Notes: generated by a model from the sequence alone, not told the origin. Positions 1-9,015 are shown, numbered from the stretch's first letter. The stretch is DNA of 64,000 nt from Novosphingobium sp. PP1Y (GCF_000253255.1 NC_015580.1:279001-343000); one strand, 5' to 3'. A program made the numbers and translations.

Positions 1-67
1 GTCGGGGTGATGCGCATGCAGGTTGAGTTCTGGCGCGAACGCCCTGATCCGAGCGAAGGACCGATCA

Positions 68-532
68 ATGGATGACCTTGCCCTGGCGCGCGCTATCCAT
101 GTGATCGCTGTGCTGTTCTGGATCGGCGGCGTCGGATTTGTCACTTGGGTTATCATGCCTGCGCTGCGGGCAAGCGAACGTCCCACAGACCGCCTTGTAC
201 GGTTTCATCAGATCGAGGGACGTTTTGCATGGCAGGCGCGCATTTGGGTCATGCTGGCCGGTGCGAGCGGGCTGTGGCTGATCTACCGCGCGGATATGTG
301 GAGCCGTTTTGCCGAGATACGCTTCTGGTGGATGCATCTGATGGTGGCGTTGTGGGCCGTGTTCGCGCTGATGCTGTTCGTGCTGGAGCCCTTGGTGTTG
401 CACCACCGCATGACCCAATCGGCCACTCCCGAAGCTGATTTCGCTCGGATGATGCGATTGCATCAGGTGCTGACGCTCTTGGGCGTAGTTGCGATTCTCG
501 GCGCAGTTGGCGGCAGTCACGGCCTTTTCTGA
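68..532 (+). CDS. CopD-like four-helix membrane protein
   Basis: Protein of 154 aa with four hydrophobic segments (about residues 5-30, 55-75, 85-115 and 130-150). Histidines sit at the start of helix 1 (ARAIHVI), near helix 3 (WMHLM) and before helix 4 (LHQVL), an arrangement seen in small CopD/DUF-type membrane proteins that may bind haem or copper. I start it at the internal ATG at 68 because an in-frame ATG at 23 would add a charged, non-hydrophobic N-terminus. The neighbouring globin and HPP-CBS genes point to nitric oxide or redox stress, but no substrate can be read from the sequence. Family assignment is tentative. Confidence 0.55.
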   Translation: MDDLALARAIHVIAVLFWIGGVGFVTWVIMPALRASERPTDRLVRFHQIEGRFAWQARIWVMLAGASGLWLIYRADMWSRFAEIRFWWMHLMVALWAVFALMLFVLEPLVLHHRMTQSATPEADFARMMRLHQVLTLLGVVAILGAVGGSHGLF

Positions 533-763
533 ACTTAAGGGGCAGTGCAATGGAAAGCTATAAACCGACATTCGGCATCAAACCGCTTTGGACGATCCTG
601 GTCGTCGCCAAGGTTGCCCGGTGATGTCGTCTTCAGCGGCGGTGTCTACGCGTTCGACTGGTTCATGTTCCGGGCGTTCGCGCCGGGCAATCGTCAACGC
701 GGCACCTGGCTGCCCGATCTACTCTCTCCGCTTTTTCCACCCACAACAACAAAAGGATTATCC
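533..763. other. Spacer before the globin gene, possible eroded small ORF
   Basis: An ATG at 550 opens only 24 codons before TGA at 622-624. A second open frame downstream runs into the globin gene without a stop. Together they could be a small gene broken by a frameshift, but the hydrophobic content is low and no family is recognised. The last 15 bases hold the globin ribosome-binding site (AAAAGGATTA). No promoter or terminator is clear. Confidence 0.25.
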
Positions 764-1213
764 GTGCGCAAACCACTGAGTGCTGAAACAAAAGCCATCG
801 TAAAATCGACCGCACCTGCATTGCAGCAGCACGGCCTTGCCATCACGACGCGCATGTACGAGCGGCTGTTTATCGACCCCGACGTGAAGGCCATGTTCGA
901 CCAAGCCGCACAGGAAAGCGGAGAGCAACCGCGCCGTCTTGCTGGCGCTATCCTTGCTTATGCGCAGAACATCGACAAGTTGGAGGCTTTGACGGCGCCG
1001 GTGATGCGCATGGCTGCTCGGCATGTGGAAACGGGCGTAAAGGCAGAACACTACCCACTGGTAGCTAATGCTCTGCTGCCCGCGATCCGTGATGTTTTGG
1101 GCGATGCTGCAACCGACGAGGTGCTGGGTGCATGGGGAGAGGCCTATTGGGCGCTTGCTGACATCCTCATTGGCAAAGAAGAAGTTCTCTACGCAGAAGT
1201 GGATGGCAATTGA
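764..1213 (+). CDS. Single-domain bacterial haemoglobin
   Basis: A 149-aa globin of the Vitreoscilla haemoglobin/flavohaemoglobin N-domain type. Such proteins bind O2 or NO and help detoxify NO or supply oxygen. Visible family signatures are the proximal-histidine segment AARHVETG, the conserved tyrosine in AEHYPLV, and the C-terminal run DEVLGAWGEAYWALADIL. There is no FAD or NAD domain, so it needs a separate reductase. The start is taken as GTG at 764, seven bases after AAAAGGA; the open frame upstream to 545 has no globin resemblance. It lies between a CopD-like protein and an HPP-CBS protein on the same strand, 31 bases before the latter, and may be co-transcribed with it. Confidence 0.85.
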   Translation: MRKPLSAETKAIVKSTAPALQQHGLAITTRMYERLFIDPDVKAMFDQAAQESGEQPRRLAGAILAYAQNIDKLEALTAPVMRMAARHVETGVKAEHYPLVANALLPAIRDVLGDAATDEVLGAWGEAYWALADILIGKEEVLYAEVDGN

Positions 1214-1244
1214 CAGTCTGGGGCAATAACCCCTGTCTGAGCAC

Positions 1245-2369
1245 ATGGATAAAGTTACCGATTTGAGCCCGGACACTGCTCCGCGATTGGTGTGGAGCCG
1301 CTACTACAGCACGTTTGTAGCGGCTCCGCCCGGCCCCGGCGCTCGTGAGCGGCTTATTGCGGTGGCAGGTGCCATCATCGGCATTGTGACGACGGGACTG
1401 CTGTGCGGCGTTCTTGCCGGTACCGGCGCTGCGCACCCTCTGCTCGTGGCACCAATGGGGGCATCCGCTGTCCTGCTTTTCGCTGTTCCGGCAAGCCCTC
1501 TAGCACAGCCATGGTCGATCTTGGGCGGGAACGTCCTGTCGGCCGTGGTCGGCATAGCGGTCGCCCTTGCGGTCCCCAATGCTACCGTTGCAGCGGGTCT
1601 TGGTGTCGGCCTTGCCATTGCGGTCATGTCACTGGCGCGCTGTCTGCATCCGCCGGGCGGCGCTGTTGCCTTGTCAGCCGTGCTCGGTGGGGCCGCCGGA
1701 AGCGCGCACCCGTTCATGTTCGCGCTTTACCCCGTCGGCTTGAACTCGCTGCTGCTGATCCTCGCTGGCCTGGCATTCCATCGCATGACAGGGCACACCT
1801 ATCCGCATCGGGCGAAGCTGACTGAAAGCGCCCACGGCACGCAGGATTCTGCGCCACTCAGCAGAAGCGGGGTAAGGCCGAACGACATTGATGTAGCGCT
1901 GGCACGTTTTGGCGATACGCTCGACATCAATCGCGACGATCTTTTGCAACTCTTCGAATTGGCGGGACTGAGCGCGACGGAACGACAGGTCGGGGAGTTA
2001 ACCTGCGGCGACATCATGTCACGCGATGTCATCACGATTGCGGGAACCGCACTAGTGGAAGACGCGCATGTTCTGCTTCGGGCCAGACGACTGCGCGCGC
2101 TTCCGGTAGAAAATGCCACTGGCCAGCTGATCGGCGTGATCACATGGCCAGACCTCGACAAACAGGGGGCTTTTGCGTCGGAGATCATGGCACCGGCAGA
2201 TACGGCGCATTTGACGGCGCCCGCGGCAACGCTGCTCGCCCCTCTCGCCAATGGTCACGGTCACGAGGTCATGATCGTGGACGATAACATGCAGTTGCAA
2301 GGCATCGTTACCCAAACGGACATCATTGCCAGTTTGATAACAAAAGCGGTCACGCTCAATGCAAAATGA
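1245..2369 (+). CDS. HPP-family membrane protein with CBS domain pair
   Basis: Protein of 374 aa. Residues about 35-190 form an HPP integral membrane domain with several helices and the signature CLHPPGGA. Residues about 240-370 form two CBS repeats (DIMSRDVITI and MIVDDNMQLQGIVTQTDII), which usually bind adenine nucleotides and regulate the attached domain. HPP proteins have been linked to nitrite or other anion transport in some organisms, but the substrate here is unknown. The globin gene just upstream supports a nitrogen-oxide role by association only. It is the last gene of the group: a hairpin at 2382-2407 follows and the next gene is convergent. Confidence 0.8.
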   Translation: MDKVTDLSPDTAPRLVWSRYYSTFVAAPPGPGARERLIAVAGAIIGIVTTGLLCGVLAGTGAAHPLLVAPMGASAVLLFAVPASPLAQPWSILGGNVLSAVVGIAVALAVPNATVAAGLGVGLAIAVMSLARCLHPPGGAVALSAVLGGAAGSAHPFMFALYPVGLNSLLLILAGLAFHRMTGHTYPHRAKLTESAHGTQDSAPLSRSGVRPNDIDVALARFGDTLDINRDDLLQLFELAGLSATERQVGELTCGDIMSRDVITIAGTALVEDAHVLLRARRLRALPVENATGQLIGVITWPDLDKQGAFASEIMAPADTAHLTAPAATLLAPLANGHGHEVMIVDDNMQLQGIVTQTDIIASLITKAVTLNAK

Positions 2370-2381
2370 GGGTTGTCACCT

Positions 2382-2407
2382 TTGGCTGCCGCTTCGGAGG
2401 CAGCCAA
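2382..2407. terminator. Hairpin between convergent genes
   Basis: TTGGCTGCC (2382-2390) pairs perfectly with GGCAGCCAA (2399-2407) around an 8-base loop. It sits 12 bases after the HPP-CBS stop and 36 bases from the AbiEii stop, so it could end transcription from both sides. There is no clear U-run on either strand, so this is a moderate call. Confidence 0.5.
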
Positions 2408-2443
2408 GCGCGACGCTCCACGGATACCCCGCCATGTCGGCTT

Positions 2444-3316
2444 TTAGGCTATAGCTTGGCTGTCAGACGCCGCGACCAGCTTATCGACCTTGGCGAGGAA
2501 AAAGCGCTCACTCCACAGATCAACCGACTTGAGATCGGCAGGACGCAGGAAGCGCTCGACATCCTTTGCCGCTTCCTTCCACTCGATCCGAGTGATTGCG
2601 CCAGAAAGCGCAGCCTTCAACCATGCCATGTCGACGAGGAGCGACCCGTCACCGGCCCATGGCCCTGCCTGAACCAGCGCGTTTTGCAAAAGGACGAAAT
2701 TGGGTTCGAGCCCGCGCGAAACATACCAGGAGAAGTCGAACCAGTCGCGACCTTTGAGGAAGCCTCGGCATAGCAAGGCATGGATCTTTAGCGCAAAATT
2801 GGATGCCAGATCCTGATGGCGCACCTCATAGTCGGCTGGAAAATCAAGATAGGTGGTCGCCTCGGCCGATCCTGCGGGCGGGTTCACATCAATTTCCAGC
2901 TTGATCTTGATCGCCTTGCGATGGCCGGTGCCTGCGAATGACAGGTCGAGCTGGCTGGCGATGGAATCGTCCTTAAGCAGCGCCTGACGAATGGCCGTAT
3001 CCATGCGCGGCTTGGGATGCGCTTCCAGCGTCAGCCCGAACTGGCCGAACACCTCGGTCATCCCCTCGAGGTAAGGGGACCAGTCGAAGTCCATGTTCGG
3101 CACGCGCAGGAGAAAGTCCAAGTCCTCGGAAAAGCGTGGCAGGCCGTGTAAAATGCGCAGACTGGTGCCGCCCTGGAACAGGGCGCAATCGAAGAAATCG
3201 GCGCGCCACAGCGCGTATAACGCAATCTCCTGGAGGATCTCCTTGAGCGCGTTTTCCTCTTCAAGCGCATTGGTGGCGCCATAGCGGCCGAGCTTTTCCT
3301 TGATGATGTCAATCAT
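2444..3316 (-). CDS. abiEii: AbiEii-type nucleotidyltransferase toxin
   Basis: A 290-aa toxin of the AbiEii/AbiGii family, nucleotidyltransferases of type IV toxin-antitoxin systems that halt growth after phage infection or loss of the antitoxin. The catalytic signature GGTSLRILHG followed by FSEDLDFLL (GG[ST] plus DxD-type metal ligands) lies at about residues 49-70. The length is typical. ATG at 3316 overlaps the last eight bases of the antitoxin gene (ATGATTGA), so translation is coupled and the antitoxin comes first, as in AbiE. Placement next to the trb operon suggests a role in element stability as well as phage exclusion. Confidence 0.9.
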   Translation of the reverse strand: MIDIIKEKLGRYGATNALEEENALKEILQEIALYALWRADFFDCALFQGGTSLRILHGLPRFSEDLDFLLRVPNMDFDWSPYLEGMTEVFGQFGLTLEAHPKPRMDTAIRQALLKDDSIASQLDLSFAGTGHRKAIKIKLEIDVNPPAGSAEATTYLDFPADYEVRHQDLASNFALKIHALLCRGFLKGRDWFDFSWYVSRGLEPNFVLLQNALVQAGPWAGDGSLLVDMAWLKAALSGAITRIEWKEAAKDVERFLRPADLKSVDLWSERFFLAKVDKLVAASDSQAIA

Positions 3317-3995
3317 GCAGCGATCCCCTGCTTTGAGCCCGCTTTGTCGTCAGAACCACATCTTCAAGCTCGGAAAGGAAGGCGTTCACTGCCTTGTGCT
3401 TGTAGACCGACTTCACTGCGGCAAAGTCCTTTTGCGTCAATGCCAGAAGCGCCTCGTCATCGATCCGCATGCCATTGGTCAGCCAATCGAGGCTAGACCA
3501 TTCCACCTTGCGCAGGGCGACAAGATCCATAAGGGCGCGCAGCGGCCTAGCGACAAAGGCGGTGAGCTTGTTGAAGGTCACGCGCTCGACGCCGCTAAGG
3601 AAGCGATAATCGGCAATGGCCAGCGGATGATATTTGAAGGAGCCGAATTCGGTGGCCGGGATCTCCAGCGTTTTGCGCCCCGGCGTCACGCTGGCAGTGA
3701 CAAGCACGGCTTCAGGGATCCAGCCATGGTAAGCCAGCGCGCTTTCAAAGGAAATATAGCTCCCGGGAAGCAAAGCTTGCGCCACCGCGAAGGGATGCAC
3801 CGGAGCGCTTCGATGCGCCTTGGCAAGCGTATAAACCCCGCGCTTCAGGCGAATGAGTGACCCGTCTTTGAGGGCGCGGTTGACGATGCCATAACGCCGC
3901 GCATCGCCTCCCCCCAGCAGTTCGCTGAGCTGGCGTTCATTGAAGACCCGATCGCGCAGCGCGCTTGCGGAAACCTGTTGCGCTAGGCTGGACAT
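3309..3995 (-). CDS. abiEi: AbiEi-type antitoxin (DUF6088-like)
   Basis: Antitoxin partner of the downstream AbiEii gene, about 228 aa from the ATG at 3995. The N-terminal 50 residues carry a winged-helix pattern (ERQLSELLGGGDARRYGIVNRAL then LIRLKRGVYTLA), typical of AbiEi/DUF6088 antitoxins that repress their own promoter. The C-terminal part is the cognate fold (SYISFESALAYHGWIPEA). An in-frame ATG at 4043 would add 16 residues. The ATG at 3995 has AGGAAG upstream at a rather long distance of 13 bases, so the start is uncertain. Confidence 0.82.
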   Translation of the reverse strand: MSSLAQQVSASALRDRVFNERQLSELLGGGDARRYGIVNRALKDGSLIRLKRGVYTLAKAHRSAPVHPFAVAQALLPGSYISFESALAYHGWIPEAVLVTASVTPGRKTLEIPATEFGSFKYHPLAIADYRFLSGVERVTFNKLTAFVARPLRALMDLVALRKVEWSSLDWLTNGMRIDDEALLALTQKDFAAVKSVYKHKAVNAFLSELEDVVLTTKRAQSRGSLHD

Positions 3996-4263
3996 AAAAT
4001 TCTCAATACTTCCTAATAGTGAAAGTTTCAAGAATTTCTCCATCTCTGCCGTTGCGCACCGTTCGCGCTGTAATTGACTCCCTCAGGCGTGCGTCGGCGG
4101 CGCACAGGCCATCGTCAAAGAACTGCGACCTACGCTCCTCCCTGTTTTTCTATCCCCCACTGCTACGACGCTAAATCCTTGTTGAACTAGCCCCTTTTCT
4201 GCGTCTCTTACTCATCCCCGTCGAGCCGGACGATCCTGTCCCGCTCCCGAAGCGGGGTATCCG
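3996..4263. promoter_or_regulatory. Divergent promoter region, AbiE and trb operon
   Basis: About 270 bases between the leftward AbiE pair and the rightward trb operon must hold promoters for both. The stretch is pyrimidine-rich on the + strand. I see no consensus boxes good enough to place, and no CopG-type gene, which often precedes trbB in related elements. Confidence 0.4.
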
Positions 4264-5247
4264 ATGGGCGCTGAGCCAGTCCGAATTGAAGCACGTTCAC
4301 GCGGCGCACGCATGCTGCGCACGGCGATGGGCGCATCGATCGCGACCTGGCTGGCTGACCCCAAGGTCATCGAGATCATGCTCAATCCTGATGGACGCCT
4401 TTGGGTCGACCGGTTGGGCATCGGACTGTCCGACAGCGGTGAACGCCTGACCGCAGCCGATGGTGAACGCATCATCCGATTGGTTGCCCATCATGTGGGT
4501 GCCGAAGTTCACGGCGATGCACCGCGCGTGTCAGCGGAGCTGCCGGAAAGCGGAGAACGGTTCGAAGGCCTCCTGCCACCGGTGGTGGCGGCTCCCACCT
4601 TTGCCATCCGCAAGCCCGCCGTCGCGGTGTTTCTGCTCGAGGACTATGTCAGCGCAGGAATCATGTGCGCAGCTGAAGCCGACAGGCTTCGTTCGGGCGT
4701 TGCACAGCGGCTGAACATCCTTGTCGCCGGGGGCACTGGCACCGGCAAAACGACGCTCACGAACGCACTGCTCGCCGAGGTCGCCAAGACCACCGACCGG
4801 GTCGTTCTGATCGAAGATACCCGCGAGCTTCAATGCCGCGCGCCAAACCTTGTGGCGATGCGGACCAAGGATGGCGTTGCCTCGCTATCCGATTTGGTCC
4901 GCTCGAGCCTTCGACTTCGCCCTGACCGGATTCCGATTGGCGAAGTGCGCGGCGCCGAGGCGCTCGATCTCCTCAAGGCCTGGGGCACCGGCCACCCCGG
5001 AGGAATCGGGACGATCCACGCCGGAAGCGCGATTGGTGCCCTGCGGCGGATGGAGCAGCTGATCCAGGAAGCGGTCGTCACCGTCCCGCGCGCCCTGATC
5101 GCCGAGACCATCAACCTCATTGCCGTGCTGGTGCGCGATGGCACCGGGCGGCGCCTCGCTGAACTGGCCCGCGTCGACGGGCTGGACCCGGTCACCGGCG
5201 ACTATCGCCTGATTTCCGCCAACCAAACCCAAGGAGACTCCCTATGA
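4264..5247 (+). CDS. trbB: Conjugal transfer ATPase TrbB (VirB11-like)
   Basis: A 327-aa hexameric secretion ATPase of the VirB11/PilT class, acting at the inner face of the inner membrane to drive pilus assembly and substrate passage in the trb type IV secretion system. The Walker A motif GGTGTGKT lies at about residues 156-163, followed by the Asp box (VVLIEDTRELQ), Walker B (IPIGEVRGAEALD) and the His box (GHPGGIGTIHAG). The N-terminal PAS-like domain carries the usual MLNPDGRLWVDRLG segment. ATG at 4264 keeps the short N-terminus seen in relatives. It is the first gene of the trb operon and its stop overlaps trbC by four bases. Confidence 0.95.
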   Translation: MGAEPVRIEARSRGARMLRTAMGASIATWLADPKVIEIMLNPDGRLWVDRLGIGLSDSGERLTAADGERIIRLVAHHVGAEVHGDAPRVSAELPESGERFEGLLPPVVAAPTFAIRKPAVAVFLLEDYVSAGIMCAAEADRLRSGVAQRLNILVAGGTGTGKTTLTNALLAEVAKTTDRVVLIEDTRELQCRAPNLVAMRTKDGVASLSDLVRSSLRLRPDRIPIGEVRGAEALDLLKAWGTGHPGGIGTIHAGSAIGALRRMEQLIQEAVVTVPRALIAETINLIAVLVRDGTGRRLAELARVDGLDPVTGDYRLISANQTQGDSL

Positions 5248-5576
5248 TCCATGCCCTCCGGCGCGGCACCAATCGTGTTGCGCTCGCAGCTACCGCTGCC
5301 TACGTGATGGTGGCCACTGCCACTCCAGCGCATGCCGGCGGTTCGTCGATGCCGTGGGAAGCTCCGCTGCAGTCGATCCTCGAGAGCATCGAGGGGCCAG
5401 TCGCCAAGATCGTGGCGGTGATCATCATCATCGTCACCGGCCTCAGCCTTGCCTTTGGGGACACGTCGGGGGGCTTTCGCCGGCTGATCCAGATCGTGTT
5501 CGGCCTGTCGATTGCCTTTGCCGCATCGAGCTTCTTCCTGAGCTTCTTCAGCTTCGGCGGCGGGGCGCTGATCTGA
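5244..5576 (+). CDS. trbC: Conjugal transfer pilin TrbC (VirB2-like)
   Basis: A 110-aa precursor of the major pilin. A signal-like N-terminus ends near ATPAHAGG, followed by two hydrophobic helices (KIVAVIIIIVTGLSLAFG and IVFGLSIAFAASSFFLSFF) separated by a short GDTSGGFRR loop, the VirB2/TrbC plan. Start ATGA overlaps the trbB stop and the stop TGATG overlaps the next start. Relatives of this type are processed and inserted in the inner membrane before assembly. Confidence 0.93.
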   Translation: MIHALRRGTNRVALAATAAYVMVATATPAHAGGSSMPWEAPLQSILESIEGPVAKIVAVIIIIVTGLSLAFGDTSGGFRRLIQIVFGLSIAFAASSFFLSFFSFGGGALI

Positions 5577-5845
5577 TGACGTCGGCAGACGACATCCCCG
5601 GCTTCTATGCCCCGGTCCACCGCGCACTGGCCGAGCCGATCCTGCTCGGCGGTGCGCCGCGTGCACTCGCCATCGTCAATGGCACGCTGGCGGGCGCGAT
5701 TGGCCTCGGTTTGCGGCTCTGGCTCGCTGGCCTTGCCATCTGGGCAATCGGCCATGTGCTTTCGGTCTGGGCTGCACGCCGCGATCCACAGTTTGTCGAT
5801 GTCGCGCGCCGCCATCTCAAATATCCGACCTGGGTGCGGCCATGA
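5576..5845 (+). CDS. trbD: Conjugal transfer protein TrbD (VirB3-like)
   Basis: An 89-aa inner-membrane protein that partners the TrbE ATPase. It starts at ATG 5576, sharing one base with the trbC stop, and ends in an ATGA overlap with trbE at 5842. The N-terminal FYAPVHRALAEPILLGG segment and the one to two following helices (LAIVNGTLAGAIGLGLRLWL) are typical of the TrbD/VirB3 family. The open frame extends upstream to 5354, but that part overlaps trbC and is not family-like. Confidence 0.92.
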   Translation: MTSADDIPGFYAPVHRALAEPILLGGAPRALAIVNGTLAGAIGLGLRLWLAGLAIWAIGHVLSVWAARRDPQFVDVARRHLKYPTWVRP

Positions 5846-8298
5846 TGTCGCTTCAGGAATATCGGACCAAATCCGCCAGTCTCGCAGACTTCCTCCCCTG
5901 GGTCGCACTGGTGGGGCCGGGCGTGGTGCTCAACAAGGACGGATCGTTCCAGCGGACAGCGCGCTTTCGCGGTCCCGATCTCGACAGTGCCACGCCCGCC
6001 GAACTCGTGGCCGTCACCTCCCGTCTCAACAACGCCCTGCGGCGGTTGGGTTCAGGATGGGCGGTTTTCGTCGAAGCGCAGCGCACCGCGGCGCAAGCCT
6101 ATCCGCAATCCCGCTTTCCCGATCCTGTCTCGGCACTGGTCGACAGGGAGCGCCGCGAACAGTTTCGTGAGGAAGGCGCGCACTTCGAAAGCGGCTATTA
6201 TCTGACGCTGCTGTGGATGCCGCCGCCCGAGGAAGCCGCGCGCGCCGAAGGCTGGCTCTACGAAGGCAAGGCGTCGACCGGGGTCGATCCCAAGGAACTC
6301 GTCAAATCCTTCGCCGATCGTACCGACCGCGTGCTGCATCTGGTTGAGGGATTTATGCCCGAGGCAGCGTGGCTCGATGACGCTGCCACGCTGACCTATC
6401 TCCACAGCACGGTATCGACCAGGACGCAGCGCGTTCGCGTGCCCGAAACGCCGGTCTATCTCGACGCGCTGCTGGCCGATGAGCCGCTGACTGGCGGGCT
6501 TGAGCCCATGCTCGGCGCCCATCATTTGCGCACGCTCACGATCACCGGCTTTCCGACGGCGACCTTTCCCGGGCTGCTTGATGAGCTGAACCGGCAAGCC
6601 TTCCCGTACCGCTGGTCGACGCGGGCAATCATGCTCGACAAGACCGATGCCACCAAGCTGCTCTCGAAAATTCGGCGGCAATGGTTCGCCAAGCGCAAAT
6701 CGGTCGCCGCCATACTCAAGGAGGTGATGACTAACGAGCAGTCAGTGCTGATGGATTCGGACGCTTCGAACAAGGCGGCCGATGCCGACATGGCGCTGCA
6801 GGAGCTTGGCGCAGATCATGCCGGCATTGCTTATGTCACTGCGACGCTCACGGTCTGGGACCGCGTCCCGGCGCTGGCGGCGGAGAAACTAAGGCTGGTC
6901 GAAAAGGTCATCCAAGGCCGCGACTTCACCTGCACGATCGAAGGCATGAATGCGCTCGAGGCATGGCTCGGATCGCTTCCCGGCCATGTCTACGCCAATG
7001 TCCGGCAGCCGCCCATTTCCACACTCAATCTCGCCCACCTGATCCCCCTGTCAGCGGTATGGGCGGGAGCGGAACGGGACGAGCATTTCGGTGACGCCCC
7101 CTTGCTTTACGGCAAGACCGAAGGCTCGACCCCGTTCCGCCTTTCTCTTCATGTCGGCGATGTCGGCCACAGTCTGATCGTCGGCCCGACAGGGGCAGGC
7201 AAATCCGTGCTGCTGGCGCTGATGGCGCTGCAATTCCGGCGCTACAAAGGCAGCCAGATCTTCGCCTTCGATTTTGGTGGATCGATCCGCGCTGCCGCGC
7301 TCGGCATGGGCGGCGACTGGCAGGATCTCGGAGGCGCTCTGCATGCCGAGGAAGGCGACAGCGATGCTGTCGCCCTGCAGCCGCTTGCAAGGATCGACAA
7401 CGCCGGTGAACGCGCCTGGGCCGCCGAATGGCTGGCGGCGATGCTGGCCGGGGAAGGCATGGTGATTGACCCTGCCGCCAAAGAGCATCTCTGGTCGGCC
7501 CTGACATCGCTTGCGTCCGCACCACCTGCCGAGCGCACACTCACCGGTCTCGCGGTCCTCCTGCAATCCCAGGAATTGAAGCAGGCACTAGCCCCATATC
7601 TCATTGGCGGTCCATGGGGACGGCTGCTCGATGCCGAACAGGAACATCTGGGCGAGGCCTCTGTGCAGGCTTTCGAAACCGAAGGTCTGATTGGCGCAAC
7701 ATCGGCCGCGGCTGTGCTCGCCTACCTGTTCCACCGGATCGAAGGGCGGCTCGACGGCTCGCCGACCATAATCATCATCGATGAAGGCTGGCTCGTGCTC
7801 GACAGCCCGGCCTTCGCCGCGCAGCTGCGCGAATGGCTGAAGACGCTGCGCAAGAAGAATGCGAGCGTCATCTTCGCGACCCAGAGCCTTGCCGACATCG
7901 AGACGTCGGCCATCGCGCCTGCCATCATCGAAAGCTGCCCGACGCGCATCTTTCTGCCCAACGAGCGCGCGGCCGAACCGCAGATCGCACGGGTCTATGA
8001 GCGGTTCGGCCTCAATGATCGCCAGATCGAAATCCTGAGCCGGGCTACCCCGAAACGCGATTATTACTGTCAATCGCGACGCGGCAACCGGCTATTCGAG
8101 CTGGGCCTGGGCGATGTCGCACTCGCCTTCAGCGCCGCCTCTTCCAAAACCGATCAGATCCGTATCGCCGAGCTTGTCGCAGCCCATGGCCGCGAAGGCT
8201 TTGCAGCGGCCTGGCTCCATAACCGCAGCCTCGCATGGGCGGCCGAGCTGCTTCCTCCCCCGCCGCCCGCACTAACGGACAAGGAAAACCGCCCATGA
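5842..8298 (+). CDS. trbE: Conjugal transfer ATPase TrbE (VirB4-like)
   Basis: An 818-aa VirB4-class ATPase, the largest energy source of the mating channel, bound to the inner membrane. The CagE/TrbE/VirB N-terminal domain occupies about residues 180-390. The ATPase domain has Walker A GPTGAGKS at about 448-455 and Walker B IIIIDEGWLVLD near 640-650, followed by the ATQSLAD motif. The length matches the family. It overlaps trbD and trbJ by four bases each, so the operon is translationally coupled. Confidence 0.96.
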   Translation: MMSLQEYRTKSASLADFLPWVALVGPGVVLNKDGSFQRTARFRGPDLDSATPAELVAVTSRLNNALRRLGSGWAVFVEAQRTAAQAYPQSRFPDPVSALVDRERREQFREEGAHFESGYYLTLLWMPPPEEAARAEGWLYEGKASTGVDPKELVKSFADRTDRVLHLVEGFMPEAAWLDDAATLTYLHSTVSTRTQRVRVPETPVYLDALLADEPLTGGLEPMLGAHHLRTLTITGFPTATFPGLLDELNRQAFPYRWSTRAIMLDKTDATKLLSKIRRQWFAKRKSVAAILKEVMTNEQSVLMDSDASNKAADADMALQELGADHAGIAYVTATLTVWDRVPALAAEKLRLVEKVIQGRDFTCTIEGMNALEAWLGSLPGHVYANVRQPPISTLNLAHLIPLSAVWAGAERDEHFGDAPLLYGKTEGSTPFRLSLHVGDVGHSLIVGPTGAGKSVLLALMALQFRRYKGSQIFAFDFGGSIRAAALGMGGDWQDLGGALHAEEGDSDAVALQPLARIDNAGERAWAAEWLAAMLAGEGMVIDPAAKEHLWSALTSLASAPPAERTLTGLAVLLQSQELKQALAPYLIGGPWGRLLDAEQEHLGEASVQAFETEGLIGATSAAAVLAYLFHRIEGRLDGSPTIIIIDEGWLVLDSPAFAAQLREWLKTLRKKNASVIFATQSLADIETSAIAPAIIESCPTRIFLPNERAAEPQIARVYERFGLNDRQIEILSRATPKRDYYCQSRRGNRLFELGLGDVALAFSAASSKTDQIRIAELVAAHGREGFAAAWLHNRSLAWAAELLPPPPPALTDKENRP

Positions 8299-9014
8299 AA
8301 ATACCCGTCCTCCGCCGCGCTCTCATGGCGACGGCGATCGCCACTTCGCTGGTTTCAGGCACCATGATCGCCGCGCCAGCGCAGGCCCAGTTTGGCGGGA
8401 TCGTCTATGATCCCAGCAACTACGCGCAGAACGTGCTGACCGCCGCCCGGACGCTGCAGCAGATCAACAACCAGATCCAGCAGATCCAGAACCAGGCGAC
8501 CAGCCTCATCAACGAGGCCCGCAATCTTACCAGTCTGCCGGTCTCGACGATCCAGACGCTTCAGCAACAGGTCGACCAGACCCGCCAGTTGCTGAACCAG
8601 GCCCAGCGCATCGCCTATGACGTGACCGACGTGCAGCAGGTGTTCAACGGCCGTTACAAGGGGGCGGCACTGACCGGCGGGCAAGCCCAGATGGTCGCTA
8701 ACGCCAATGCGCGCTGGCAGGACAGCGTCGGCGCCTTCGAAGACGCAATGAAGGTGCAGGCGGGGATCGTCGGCAATCTGGGTGCGACCCGCAGCTCGAT
8801 CACGACACTGGTCGGCGCTAGCCAATCAGCGACCGGGGCTTTGCAGGCGGCACAGGCCGGCAATCAGCTACTGGCTTTGCAAACCCAGCAGCTGGCCGAT
8901 CTGACTGCCGCCATTGCGGCGCAGGGCCGCGCACAGTCGATCGAGGCCGCGCGCAATGCCGCGACCGAGGCCGAGGGCCGCGAGCGTTTCCGCCGCTTCC
9001 GGACCCGGAACTGA
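8295..9014 (+). CDS. trbJ: Conjugal transfer protein TrbJ (VirB5-like)
   Basis: A 239-aa periplasmic or pilus-tip protein. The first 35 residues form a signal peptide with a basic start (MKIPVLRRAL), a hydrophobic core and an APAQAQF cleavage region. The rest is helical and rich in Gln and Asn (QQINNQIQQIQNQ), as usual for TrbJ, where it acts in pilus assembly and sometimes entry exclusion. ATG at 8295 overlaps the trbE stop. An upstream ATG at 8235 would lie inside trbE and spoil the signal peptide. Confidence 0.93.
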   Translation: MKIPVLRRALMATAIATSLVSGTMIAAPAQAQFGGIVYDPSNYAQNVLTAARTLQQINNQIQQIQNQATSLINEARNLTSLPVSTIQTLQQQVDQTRQLLNQAQRIAYDVTDVQQVFNGRYKGAALTGGQAQMVANANARWQDSVGAFEDAMKVQAGIVGNLGATRSSITTLVGASQSATGALQAAQAGNQLLALQTQQLADLTAAIAAQGRAQSIEAARNAATEAEGRERFRRFRTRN

Positions 9015-9015
9015 C

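Noticed and set aside
545..763. N-terminal extension of the globin
   Set aside because: The 73 extra residues show no globin similarity, and GTG 764 has a good ribosome-binding site.
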